From Desulfuromonadales bacterium C00003107 (lineage in GTDB: Bacteria; Desulfobacterota; Desulfuromonadia; Desulfuromonadales; Syntrophotaleaceae), in the NCBI GenBank assembly GCA_001751225.1, contig MAXT01000081.1, forward strand, positions 1 through 22,844: a DNA stretch of 22,844 bases, read 5' to 3'. A model generated the notes under the pieces. That model did not search any database, was not told the origin of the DNA, and was given only the letters and a program-made list of their open reading frames with translations. This document shows positions 1 to 7,326 of the stretch, piece by piece. How positions within the stretch are numbered: position 1 is the stretch's first letter; each line of letters starts with the position of its first letter. A program made the position numbers and the translations under genes.

Positions 1-204
1 GGAATTCAGCGCAGGATCGAACATCAACTCAAAAAGTACAAAGATCCCATTGCTCGCATGAATGCCATGGTAGAAATATTCTGGCAACAATTTCACGAGT
101 TCCAGGCCGTTATCAACGATCCCCGTGAGGTCCTCGAAAACCGGCGTCGCTGCGGGACTTCGGCCAAGATCCTACCTTTTAAAGGGCCAGACCCCGGTCA
201 TTAA
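1..204 (+). CDS. 3' end of an unrecognised protein-coding gene (partial)
   Basis: An open frame enters at base 1 and ends with TAA at 202-204, giving 67 visible C-terminal residues. The visible part is charged and amphipathic. It begins with a Lys/Arg/Glu/Gln-rich helix-like stretch, followed by an aromatic segment (FWQQFHEF, residues 27-34) and a basic, proline-containing tail ending in PDPGH. I do not recognise the family from this fragment. Coding status is supported by the uninterrupted frame and by a very strong intrinsic terminator starting 12 bases after the stop, which is where a transcription unit should end. The start and most of the protein lie upstream of the window, so no function is proposed. 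Confidence 0.6.
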   Translation, partial: GIQRRIEHQLKKYKDPIARMNAMVEIFWQQFHEFQAVINDPREVLENRRRCGTSAKILPFKGPDPGH

Positions 205-215
205 GCAGTAGGTCT

Positions 216-255
216 AAACCAAAACACCTGTCTTTTACGACAGGTGTTTTGGTTT
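216..255 (+). terminator. Strong rho-independent terminator, possibly bidirectional
   Basis: A perfect 17-bp inverted repeat (216-232 with 239-255) encloses a 6-base loop TTTTAC. The right arm ends in TTT and is followed by a T-rich stretch. It lies 12 bases after the stop of the partial gene and about 90 bases before the PilZ gene, so it insulates the two. The left arm starts AAA, so the minus-strand transcript also ends its stem in Us, but no minus-strand gene ends here (tatD stops at 715). Confidence 0.9.
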
Positions 256-346
256 GTTTCATTTAGTAGTGCTGACAGTAACAATGAGAACTTTTCTTTT
301 AGGGTGAAATATTGTAACATTGGTGCTCTACAAGAAAGGATGCCTC

Positions 347-682
347 ATGAGTGAAAAGCGCCGGGATCTCCGTAAAAATCGTCGTCTGGAGGTCCGGTTT
401 GGTCCGGATGAGCCGAAACGGATCGGTTTTACCTGCGATATCACCCGACAGGGATTCTTTATTCAGAGCGCCGCTGTCTCTCGACCGGGTACCCTGCTGA
501 TCATTGCCCTGAGTATGGGCCACGAACTGGAAGTCAGGCTGGAGGGTCGTGTTCAGTGGGCCAAGCGGGTTCCTCCTCAAATGCTGCGGGTAGTTAGGAA
601 AGGTGGCATGGGTGTCAAGATCGTTCGCTTTGTTTCCGGGGAGGCCATTTACCGGTCCTATTGCGCAGCCCTCCACGCTTGA
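347..682 (+). CDS. PilZ-domain protein (putative c-di-GMP receptor)
   Basis: This is a small, stand-alone PilZ protein of 111 residues. PilZ domains bind cyclic di-GMP through an N-terminal RxxxR motif and a [D/N]xSxxG motif on the barrel. Here R5 and R9 lie in an Arg-rich N-terminus (KRRDLRKNRR), and D31-I-T-R-Q-G36 is the second motif, with Thr in place of the usual Ser. The ATG at 347 is preferred because AAGAAAGGA lies six bases before it. An in-frame TTG at 320 would add nine residues but has no comparable ribosome site. The gene is isolated between a strong upstream terminator and the convergent tatD gene, whose stop is 32 bases away. The regulated process (motility, adhesion or exopolysaccharide) cannot be read from the neighbours. 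c-di-GMP binding is family knowledge, and the Ser-to-Thr change leaves some doubt. Confidence 0.8.
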   Translation: MSEKRRDLRKNRRLEVRFGPDEPKRIGFTCDITRQGFFIQSAAVSRPGTLLIIALSMGHELEVRLEGRVQWAKRVPPQMLRVVRKGGMGVKIVRFVSGEAIYRSYCAALHA

Positions 683-714
683 CGGTTTTCTCTTCGGTCT
701 TTCCCGGATTATAT

Positions 715-2106
715 TCAACCCACCTCGTTATACCTTCTGACCAGAAATTGCACCCCGAGATCCTCTTCAACAAGTTTGCGGCAGGCCTCCACATCGATTT
801 CTGGCAGGGTCACGACGCTGGCGGTGACCGACGGGATGTGCTTTTTGGCTTCCTGGATAAATTCTTTGACCGCCAGATAACCTTCCTGGCCGAAGTCTGA
901 CTGGCAGATTCGCTGATAGTTTGCTGCATCGGCGGCGTTGAGGGAGACTGAGACAGAGTCGATCAGGCCGGCCAGTTCAGGCAGGATGTTGCGCTGGTGC
1001 ACCAGGTTGGCTTGGCCATCGGTATTGATCCTGACTTTGACGCCTTGCTCGTGAAGCCAGGCCGCCACTTTTTTGATCAGGTCAAGGCGCAGCAGAGGTT
1101 CGCCGTAGCCGCAAAACACCACTTCTCGATAGTCCTGCGTCCGGCCGATGGCTTGAATAACCTCCTCTGCTGTCGGTTCCCTTTCCAACTTCAAGGCGTG
1201 GCCCTTGACCGTGAAATCCTTGAACTTTGCGCAAAAAACACACTTGTTGCTGCACCGGTTGGTGATGTTGAGATAGAGCGCATCGCGAATCGGGTAGGCG
1301 ATGCGGCTGCGCTGATCAGGAGCGCCGATACCGAACAGGCGAAAGGCGTTGAGGCAGGTAGTCCGGGCGATATCCTCCAGGGAGAGCCCCTTGATACGTG
1401 CCAGCTCCTCAGCTGTCTCGCGTACAAAGGCCGGTTCATTGCGTTTGCCTCGGCGGGATTGTGGAGCAAGATAAGGGCAGTCTGTCTCCAGCAGAAGATG
1501 GTCGGTACTGATGGCTTCGGCCACATCCCGCAGGGCCTGGTTAGCGGGGTAGGTGAGGGTGCCGGGGAAGGAAATATAAAAATCTAGCTCGATGCAGGCT
1601 TTAGCCATGGCAAGATCGCCGCTGAAGCAATGCAATACTCCTCCGACCTGTTGTGCCTGCTCTTCTTGTAATATGCGCAGTACGTCTTGGTGGGCTTCTC
1701 GATCATGAACGATAATCGGCAGGCCCAATTCTATGGCCAAGGTAATCTGGCGACGAAAAGCGGTCTGTTGAATATCGTGAGGGCAGTGGTCTCGATAGTA
1801 GTCGAGACCCATTTCGCCGATGGCCACTACTTTGTCCTGCTGGGCCAGGGCTTTTAACTCGATCATTGCTTCGTCGGTCGCCTCCCGGGCAGCGTGGGGA
1901 TGAATACCGACTGCGGCATAGATTTCAGGATAGGATGCGGCTAGCTCGACGCTTGCCCTGGAGCTATCTAAATCGCAGCCGATGGTCAGGATATGGTTCA
2001 CACCAGCAGTCTTGGCCGCTTCGATAACCTGTGGCCGGTCAGCTTCAAAACGCCCGTTGTCGAGGTGGGCGTGAGTGTCGATGAGAGCGGGGGGGCGATT
2101 GTCCAT
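715..2106 (-). CDS. TatD-family metal-dependent hydrolase fused to a radical SAM domain
   Basis: This 463-residue fusion has two domains. Residues 1-260 are a full TatD-type amidohydrolase-fold nuclease, with H12-A-H14 near the start, E98 in GEMGLDYYRD, H134 in IVHD, H159 in LHCFSG and D209 in ETDCPYL as metal ligands. Residues about 270-463 are a compact radical SAM domain with the CxxxCxxC cluster motif at C285, C289 and C292 and a GYGEP motif at 333-337. TatD proteins are 3'-5' exonucleases or deoxyribonucleases. The partner matches the TatD-linked radical SAM family described in protein family collections, whose reaction is not established. The start at 2106 is chosen because the protein then begins as TatD proteins do and GGAG lies seven bases upstream. 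An upstream in-frame start at 2217 would run into the 3' end of metG. It is the last gene of the tmk-holB-ricT-metG operon. Confidence 0.9.
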   Translation of the reverse strand: MDNRPPALIDTHAHLDNGRFEADRPQVIEAAKTAGVNHILTIGCDLDSSRASVELAASYPEIYAAVGIHPHAAREATDEAMIELKALAQQDKVVAIGEMGLDYYRDHCPHDIQQTAFRRQITLAIELGLPIIVHDREAHQDVLRILQEEQAQQVGGVLHCFSGDLAMAKACIELDFYISFPGTLTYPANQALRDVAEAISTDHLLLETDCPYLAPQSRRGKRNEPAFVRETAEELARIKGLSLEDIARTTCLNAFRLFGIGAPDQRSRIAYPIRDALYLNITNRCSNKCVFCAKFKDFTVKGHALKLEREPTAEEVIQAIGRTQDYREVVFCGYGEPLLRLDLIKKVAAWLHEQGVKVRINTDGQANLVHQRNILPELAGLIDSVSVSLNAADAANYQRICQSDFGQEGYLAVKEFIQEAKKHIPSVTASVVTLPEIDVEACRKLVEEDLGVQFLVRRYNEVG

Positions 2107-2122
2107 AATGGTTCTCCAACAG

Positions 2123-2146
2123 TAAGGGGCGCAAAAGCGCCCCTTA
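2123..2146. other. Perfect stem-loop between metG and tatD
   Basis: A 10-bp perfect inverted repeat (2123-2132 with 2137-2146) with a 4-base loop (AAAA on plus, TTTT on minus) occupies the 67-base gap between the metG stop and the tatD start. On the minus strand, in which both genes are read, no U-run follows the stem, so it is not a standard intrinsic terminator. It could be an RNA processing or stability element that sets tatD levels relative to metG. The structure is seen in the sequence; the role is a guess. Confidence 0.6.
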
Positions 2147-2173
2147 GTATAAACGACTATGTGAAGGACTGCG

Positions 2174-3706
2174 TTATTCTGCTTCAATACGGGGAAAGAG
2201 GGGCGCAGCCTTGGCAATGGGTGTTCCCGGCTGTAGCAGGCCCCAGCGGCTGTTGTCGATCAGATTTAATTCCGCTTCGGGCTGGCCGAGGGTCAACATA
2301 ATACTCTTGGCGGTATCGGGCAGAAAGGGACCGACCAGCAGGGCGACGAGGCGTACCGCTTCAAGCAGATTGTAGAGCACCGTGCCAAGACGTTCCTGTT
2401 GCGCAGGGTCTTTTGCCAGGGCCCAGGGACTGCTGTCGTCGATATATTTATTAGCGGCACTGATCAGCTCCCAGATGGCTTGCAGTGCCTTGTTGAAGGC
2501 CTGCTCATTCATCAACTGATTGACTCGCTCGATAACCGGGGCAAAACGGCCGATGAAGGCCTCATCCGATTCATTTAAGATGGTGACGGCGGGCAATACG
2601 CCGTCGCAGTATTTGTTAACCATGGCGGTGGAACGACTCACCAGGTTGCCGAGATCGTTGGCCAAGTCCGAATTGATACGATGAATGAGTGACGAATGGG
2701 AAAAGTCGCCGTCGAGGCCGAAGGGGACCTCACGCAGTAAGAAGTAGCGGATGGCGTCGGCCCCGTACTTGTCGATAAGCATGTTCGGCTCGACTACATT
2801 CGCCAGGCTTTTGCTCATTTTCTGGCCTTCGACAGTCCACCAGCCGTGGGCAAAGACCTTTTCCGGCAGGGGAATGCCGGCAGCCAGCAGAAAGGTCGGC
2901 CAGTAGACGGTGTGAAAGCGCAGAATGTCTTTGCCGATGATGTGCACGTCCGCCGGCCAGAATTTTTCAAAGTTCTGATCTTTACCGTCGGGGTAGCCGA
3001 GAGCGGTGATGTAATTAGTAAGGGCGTCGAACCAAACGTAAATGACATGTTTTTCATTGTCCGGTACCGGAATCCCCCAGGAGAAGGAGGTGCGGGAGAT
3101 AGACAGGTCACGCAGACCTTCACGGACAAAGTTCAGGATTTCATTGCGCCGAGAACGAGGCTGAATGAAGTCAGGATTTTCCTCGATGTGCTGTAGTAGT
3201 GCTTCCTGGTATTTGCTCATCCGGAAGAAGTACGATTCTTCCTTCAACTTGTCCGTCGGCCGGCCGCAATCGGGGCAGCAACTCTCGATAAGTTGTGTTT
3301 CGGTCCAGAAGGTTTCGCAGGGGGTGCAGTACCAGTCTTCGTACTCACCGAGGTAGATGTCGTCGGATGCAAAGAGTTTTTTAAAGAGGTAATGGACCCC
3401 CTTTTTATGGCGCTCCTGCGAGGTGCGGATAAAGTCGGTATGGCTGATGTTGAGTTTATCCCATAGGGCCTGAAAGCGCTTGACCACGCGGTCTGCCAGT
3501 TCCAAAGGTGTTTCACCCTTAGCTTGAGCTGCCTTTTCCACCTTTTGCCCGTGTTCATCTGTGCCGGTCAGAAAAAAGACGTCATAACCCTGAGCCCGTT
3601 TGTAACGGGCAAGTACATCGCAGGCCACAGTGGTATAAGCATGTCCGATGTGGGGTACATCGTTGACATAATATATAGGGGTTGTGACGTAGAAGCGCTT
3701 ATCCAT
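2174..3706 (-). CDS. metG: Methionyl-tRNA synthetase (short form)
   Basis: This class I synthetase charges tRNA-Met in the cytoplasm. The 510-residue protein has the HIGH motif at 19-22 (PHIGHAY), the connective-peptide zinc cysteines C127, C130, C144 and C147, the WFDALTNY segment near 225-232, and KMSKS at 296-300, followed by the helical anticodon-binding domain. It stops at about 510 residues, so it lacks the extra C-terminal tRNA-binding (dimerisation) domain found in the longer E. coli-type enzyme. The short form is common in other phyla. The ATG at 3706 has AGGAG six bases upstream and overlaps the last eight bases of ricT, so translation is probably coupled. The order ricT-metG-tatD resembles the Bacillus yaaT...metS-yabD region. 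Confidence 0.97.
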   Translation of the reverse strand: MDKRFYVTTPIYYVNDVPHIGHAYTTVACDVLARYKRAQGYDVFFLTGTDEHGQKVEKAAQAKGETPLELADRVVKRFQALWDKLNISHTDFIRTSQERHKKGVHYLFKKLFASDDIYLGEYEDWYCTPCETFWTETQLIESCCPDCGRPTDKLKEESYFFRMSKYQEALLQHIEENPDFIQPRSRRNEILNFVREGLRDLSISRTSFSWGIPVPDNEKHVIYVWFDALTNYITALGYPDGKDQNFEKFWPADVHIIGKDILRFHTVYWPTFLLAAGIPLPEKVFAHGWWTVEGQKMSKSLANVVEPNMLIDKYGADAIRYFLLREVPFGLDGDFSHSSLIHRINSDLANDLGNLVSRSTAMVNKYCDGVLPAVTILNESDEAFIGRFAPVIERVNQLMNEQAFNKALQAIWELISAANKYIDDSSPWALAKDPAQQERLGTVLYNLLEAVRLVALLVGPFLPDTAKSIMLTLGQPEAELNLIDNSRWGLLQPGTPIAKAAPLFPRIEAE

Positions 3707-4769
3707 TCTTGTCTCCTGATGGTTTGCTGTTGGCGGGACGACGCCGGGGTCTGCGGCGGGACTTTTTACGGGCTGGTTGATCGCCATCGCTGATCTCTAC
3801 CGGTTGTGGCTTCGGTTGTGGCTTCGGTTGTGGCTTCGGTTGTGGCGTACGGTCCTTGTTCTCCTGGGCGGTAGCGGGCTTGCGAGGAGACTGCCGGCGG
3901 CCGGTGTTCTGTCTGCTGCGTGTTTTAGGCGTGGGCGAAGGTGAGGGTGAGGGCTGTTTCTCCGCTGATTTATCAAAGGCTTCCAGCTGGTCAACAGTCA
4001 CCTCAATGCTGACATTGTCTTCTCTTCTGACTGTGACCTTTTGGGCCAGAACGTTATGTGCCACCACCATACTTTCCAGGCCTTCATGCATTACTTTACG
4101 ACCGCATTTTGGCAGTGTCTTGCGTTGCTCGCGATAGGTTTCATATTCATAGTTAAGGCAACAGAGCAGACGTCCGCATTGACCGGAAATCTTATTAGGG
4201 TTAAGAGCCAGGTTCTGTTCTTTGGCCATTTTTACCGATACCGGGGCGAAGTTGACCAAAAAGGTGCAACAACACAGGGCTCGTCCGCAGATACCGAGAC
4301 CTCCGGTGATCTTTGCTTCGTCGCGCACACCGATTTGGCGCATCTCGATGCGGGTATGGAAATGATGAGCCAGGTCCTTGACCAGATCCCGAAAATCGAC
4401 CCGGCCGTCGGCGGTAAAGTAAAAGATGACTTTCGATGCGTCGAAAAGATACTCAGCCCGCACCAGTTTCATGTCCATATTACGGGACTGAATGCGTTGT
4501 TTGCAAAACTCAAAGGCGGTCTGTTCCTTAGCCTCTGATTGCTTGGCCATATTAATGTCGTTGGCCGTGGCGAGACGCAGTACCTTCTTTAGTTTGTCCG
4601 GGGCCTGGGTGGGTTTGCGTTCCTGTGGGGCAGCAACCACGGTACCAAGGGACTGGCCGCGATCTGTTTCGACAATAACCTGATCTTGGGCATTCAGTTC
4701 GAGACTGTTGCACAGGAAGTCGTATTGTTTGCCGGCAGTGCGGAATTTAACCGAAACGATTCGAATCAT
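3699..4769 (-). CDS. ricT: RicT/YaaT-like PSP1-domain protein with a Pro/Arg-rich tail
   Basis: This is a PSP1-domain protein. The Bacillus homologue RicT (YaaT) works with RicA and RicF in an iron-sulphur-containing complex that affects RNase Y-dependent mRNA processing and sporulation signalling. Residues 1-265 carry the family core, with the typical cysteine clusters C161, C166-C168, C198, C203-C204 and C222 (GICGRALCCC and CGRLLCC). Residues about 270-356 form an added low-complexity tail: an SPSPSP stretch, a PQPKPQPKPQP repeat, and a very basic Arg/Lys end, which could bind RNA or other acidic partners. The start at 4767-4769 fits the family N-terminus (MIRIVSVKFR), but the ribosome site is weak: AAGGA lies about 15 bases upstream. 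It sits between holB and metG and overlaps metG by eight bases. RicA and RicF genes are not in the window. Confidence 0.9.
   Translation of the reverse strand: MIRIVSVKFRTAGKQYDFLCNSLELNAQDQVIVETDRGQSLGTVVAAPQERKPTQAPDKLKKVLRLATANDINMAKQSEAKEQTAFEFCKQRIQSRNMDMKLVRAEYLFDASKVIFYFTADGRVDFRDLVKDLAHHFHTRIEMRQIGVRDEAKITGGLGICGRALCCCTFLVNFAPVSVKMAKEQNLALNPNKISGQCGRLLCCLNYEYETYREQRKTLPKCGRKVMHEGLESMVVAHNVLAQKVTVRREDNVSIEVTVDQLEAFDKSAEKQPSPSPSPTPKTRSRQNTGRRQSPRKPATAQENKDRTPQPKPQPKPQPKPQPVEISDGDQPARKKSRRRPRRRPANSKPSGDKNG
3800..3847 (-). repeat. Four tandem copies of a 12-bp unit inside ricT
   Basis: The unit CGGTTGTGGCTT (plus strand) occurs at 3800-3811, 3812-3823, 3824-3835 and 3836-3847, with the last copy differing near its end. 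It is in frame with ricT and encodes the PKPQ repeat of the C-terminal tail. Because the unit length is a multiple of three, changes in copy number would lengthen or shorten the tail without breaking the frame. Confidence 0.95.
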
Positions 4770-4830
4770 AAGGCGTATCGAATTGTCCTTATCTGGATGA
4801 AACGGGTTGATGAGGCCAGCGTCCAGTTGC

Positions 4831-5799
4831 TCAAGCTACTAAGTGCATGAGCAGGACTTCTACGGCCAGTTGTCGATTGACATTGCGAGCAAGCTGTCGA
4901 CGCGTTTGGTTGAGCGCCGATAATTTATCAAGCAGCGACGGCGTCGATTCATTGTTAGCGACTCTATGAATTTTTTCCATCAGGTCGATATTGACCAGTT
5001 CACTTTCCGGACGCCCATGGCGGTAAAGCAGCAAGTCCCGATAAAAAGCCTGAAAAATTTCAAGAATTTCCGGAAGTATCTCTTTGTCCTGAGCTAGTTT
5101 TTCAGCAAAGTTGAATAATGGCAGGACGCTGCCCGTGGACAGGCCGGTCAGCGTCTTTAGCAGGTCGCGCCGTCCATCGATATAAAGCTCGCGGTCTTTG
5201 CCGAGAGCTTTTTTAAAACTGCCATTAGCCAATGAAGTCAGGATATGAGCTTCCTTTTCATCAATGGCCAACTGCTCACAGAGAACCTCCATGAGTCGCT
5301 TTCGTTCGATGCGGGCAAAGGGCAACCGTTGGCAACGGGAGCGAACCGTGCTTAACAGGGCATCCGGTTGGGCCGTTAGTAAAATAATCAGTGTGTTGGC
5401 TGTCGGCTCTTCCAGGGTTTTGAGCAGGGCATTGCCAGCCGCCAGGTTGAGCTTTTCTGCATCATCGATGACGCAGATTTTTTTCGGCGCTTCAAGGGGC
5501 CTGTAAGAAAGCTCCTTTTGCATGGTACGGATCTGTTCGATCTTTATGCTGTTGCCATCGGCTTCGACAAAATGCAGGTCGGGATGGTTGTGGTGATCGA
5601 CTTTGCGACAGGCGGCACAGTCACCGCAGCCATTACCCTGTCGGCAGAAAATCGCCCTGGTCAGGGCCAGCGCCACAAGGCGTTTGCCGACTCCCGCAGG
5701 ACCCTCAAAGAGGTAGGCATGGGGTACTCTGTCGCTGGACAAAGCCCGCCGAAGCAGATCTTTCTGGCGGTCATGACCAATGATGCTGGCGAAGGTCAT
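4831..5799 (-). CDS. holB: DNA polymerase III delta' subunit
   Basis: Delta' is a fixed subunit of the clamp loader that loads the beta clamp on DNA during replication. The 322-residue protein has an AAA+ fold. Its P-loop-like sequence GPAGVGKR (33-40) has Arg where ATPases have Thr or Ser. It also has the zinc-module cysteines C52, C58, C61 and C64, an acidic Walker-B-like IDDAEKL segment (111-117), and the SRC motif at 154-156 that supplies the arginine finger to the neighbouring subunit. The Arg after GK fits delta' not needing to hydrolyse ATP, though this is inference. Its start codon overlaps the tmk stop (ATGA at 5796-5799), which indicates coupled translation. The gap of 61 bases to ricT holds no clear signal. 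Confidence 0.95.
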   Translation of the reverse strand: MTFASIIGHDRQKDLLRRALSSDRVPHAYLFEGPAGVGKRLVALALTRAIFCRQGNGCGDCAACRKVDHHNHPDLHFVEADGNSIKIEQIRTMQKELSYRPLEAPKKICVIDDAEKLNLAAGNALLKTLEEPTANTLIILLTAQPDALLSTVRSRCQRLPFARIERKRLMEVLCEQLAIDEKEAHILTSLANGSFKKALGKDRELYIDGRRDLLKTLTGLSTGSVLPLFNFAEKLAQDKEILPEILEIFQAFYRDLLLYRHGRPESELVNIDLMEKIHRVANNESTPSLLDKLSALNQTRRQLARNVNRQLAVEVLLMHLVA

Positions 5800-6446
5800 G
5801 AATCGATTCCAGAATCGAGAATTTTTTGCAGGCAGGCCATCAGCCGCTCACTGACCTCGCCGGGGTTACCGGTGGCGTCGATTACTTGAATGCGCTGCGG
5901 AGCATTTTTGGCTAGGGCCAGATAACCTTCCCTGACTCGCTGATGAAAGTCCAATGACTCCTGCTCGAATCGTCCCTCGTCGGTCATGTTTTCTACGCTG
6001 TTGCGCTGCAGTGCCCTTTGCAGTCCAGTCTCGTGGGGCATGTCGAGTACCAGGGTCAGATTTGGCCGGCAGTCGGCACAGGCCAGGGTATTAAGCTCCT
6101 CGATGAGATCCAGATCGAGGCCGCGACCGTAGCCCTGGTAAGCCAGGGTGGCATCGGTATAACGGTCACAAAGCACGATTCTCCCTGCCTTCAATGCCGG
6201 TTGAATTATTTCTGCCACATGTTGGGCTCGGGCCGCAGCGTATAGGAGCAATTCGGCGCGATCCACCAGCGCATCGTTAGCGGGGTGCAGCAAAATCTCC
6301 CGTATGGCGTCGGCGATGGGGCAACCGCCCGGTTCCCGAGTGGTGAGCACATCATGGCCCTGGCGGCGAAGAAACTCAGCTACGGTGGCAATTTGGGTGG
6401 TTTTGCCGCTGCCTTCAATGCCTTCAAAGGTTATAAAATGAGCCAT
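5796..6446 (-). CDS. tmk: Thymidylate kinase (dTMP kinase)
   Basis: This enzyme phosphorylates dTMP to dTDP with ATP, feeding dTTP synthesis for replication. The 216-residue protein has the usual family length, with the P-loop GIEGSGKT at 9-16, REPGG at 37-41, the DRY motif at 94-96 followed by a TDATLAYQGYGRG segment, and a lid region around 145-162. The P-loop carries no extra Arg, in the manner of the E. coli-type enzyme. It is the first gene of the minus-strand operon, with a good promoter directly upstream (6477-6505). The ribosome site is AAGGGG about eleven bases before the ATG, which is longer than ideal. Linkage to holB by an ATGA overlap is common in bacteria and couples nucleotide supply with the replisome. 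Confidence 0.96.
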   Translation of the reverse strand: MAHFITFEGIEGSGKTTQIATVAEFLRRQGHDVLTTREPGGCPIADAIREILLHPANDALVDRAELLLYAAARAQHVAEIIQPALKAGRIVLCDRYTDATLAYQGYGRGLDLDLIEELNTLACADCRPNLTLVLDMPHETGLQRALQRNSVENMTDEGRFEQESLDFHQRVREGYLALAKNAPQRIQVIDATGNPGEVSERLMACLQKILDSGIDS

Positions 6447-6476
6447 GCGAAGAGTGCCCCTTGAGTAAATCGTTTA

Positions 6477-6505
6477 ATTATAGGAACGGGCCGGCTAAGA
6501 ATCAA
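6477..6505 (-). promoter_or_regulatory. Sigma70-type promoter for the tmk operon
   Basis: On the minus strand, TTGATT (-35, plus positions 6500-6505) is followed after 17 bases by a perfect TATAAT (-10, plus 6477-6482). It lies about 30 bases before the tmk start, so the 5' leader is short. No other promoter of this quality was seen inside the five-gene operon. Confidence 0.7.
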
Positions 6506-6535
6506 GGGTAAAAGAGGAGTAGAGTCAGCGTATTG

Positions 6536-6564
6536 TTGCCTTCATTGCGCCCATTGTGTAAGAT
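6536..6564 (+). promoter_or_regulatory. Probable promoter for the rnc-era-der transcript
   Basis: TTGCCT (6536-6541) and TAAGAT (6559-6564) are separated by 17 bases, each matching four of six consensus positions. It sits in the 172-base divergent region between tmk and rnc, about 55 bases before the rnc start. It is weaker than the tmk promoter on the other strand and is called mainly from position. Confidence 0.45.
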
Positions 6565-6618
6565 GATCGCTTATTCTGGCCTACTAAACCCTCTTTTTTT
6601 TCTTGATTTGGAGATGCT

Positions 6619-7326
6619 TTGCAAGCAGATCAAGGCCTGCAGATTCTGCAGGATAATATAGATTATTGCTTCGTCGATGTCACCCTGTTGATCGAAGCCC
6701 TTACCCATAAATCGTACAGTAACGAACAGCCTGGAGGAGCGATTGCTTGTAATGAGCGTCTTGAGTTTCTCGGTGACGCGGTGCTCGATCTGGTGGTTAG
6801 TCGCTACATGTTTCGGCTTTTTCCCGACGCGCAAGAAGGGGAACTGACGCGCATTAGGGCAGAAGTGGTCAACGAAAAAGGCTTGTCAATAGTCGCCCGA
6901 TCCCTTCATCTTGGTGGGTTTTTACGTCTTGGGCGCGGTGAAGAACGCAGCGGCGGCCGAGACAAGGACAGTCTGGTGGCTAACGCCCTTGAGGCTTTGC
7001 TGGGCGCTGTGTTTTGCGATGGAGGTTTTGAGTCAGCCTGTGTTTTGACTGAAAGACTATTCACCAATTCAATCGCTGAAGCGGCTCAACGCAAGCATGG
7101 TCTCGATCATAAGACTCATTTGCAGGAAATATCTCAAGCCCGTTATGGACTGGTTCCCGAATACGTTTTGGTTTGTGAGGACGGGCCTGAGCATCGAAGA
7201 CACTATACGGTAGCGGTGCGATTAGCCGACAAGCCCCTTGGGCAGGGACAGGGTACTACTAAGAAAAAGGCCGAACAACAGGCTGCTCTGCGGGCGATTG
7301 CCCGGCTTGCAGATAGCGGGGGATGA
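6619..7326 (+). CDS. rnc: Ribonuclease III (TTG start)
   Basis: RNase III cuts double-stranded RNA in rRNA processing and mRNA regulation. The 235-residue protein has the nuclease domain with the signature NERLEFLGD (E46, E49, D53), the second acidic site around E125 (ANALEALLGA), and a C-terminal dsRNA-binding domain from about 165 to 232 ending in a KKKAEQQAA helix. The start is TTG at 6619. GGAG lies at 6610-6613, five bases upstream, and the nearby ATG at 6614 is in another frame that soon stops. A notable change is N122, where E. coli has the metal-site D114. Its stop overlaps the next gene's start (ATGA), linking it to the radical SAM gene and then era, an rnc-era neighbourhood seen widely in bacteria. 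Confidence 0.95.
   Translation: MQADQGLQILQDNIDYCFVDVTLLIEALTHKSYSNEQPGGAIACNERLEFLGDAVLDLVVSRYMFRLFPDAQEGELTRIRAEVVNEKGLSIVARSLHLGGFLRLGRGEERSGGRDKDSLVANALEALLGAVFCDGGFESACVLTERLFTNSIAEAAQRKHGLDHKTHLQEISQARYGLVPEYVLVCEDGPEHRRHYTVAVRLADKPLGQGQGTTKKKAEQQAALRAIARLADSGG

Noticed and set aside
2107..2217. Longer N-terminus for the TatD fusion starting inside metG
   Set aside because: It would translate the stem-loop and the metG 3' end; the internal ATG at 2106 fits the family start and has GGAG upstream.
3800..3847. Tandem repeat considered as a CRISPR-like array
   Set aside because: The 12-bp units are contiguous without spacers and are in frame with the ricT tail.
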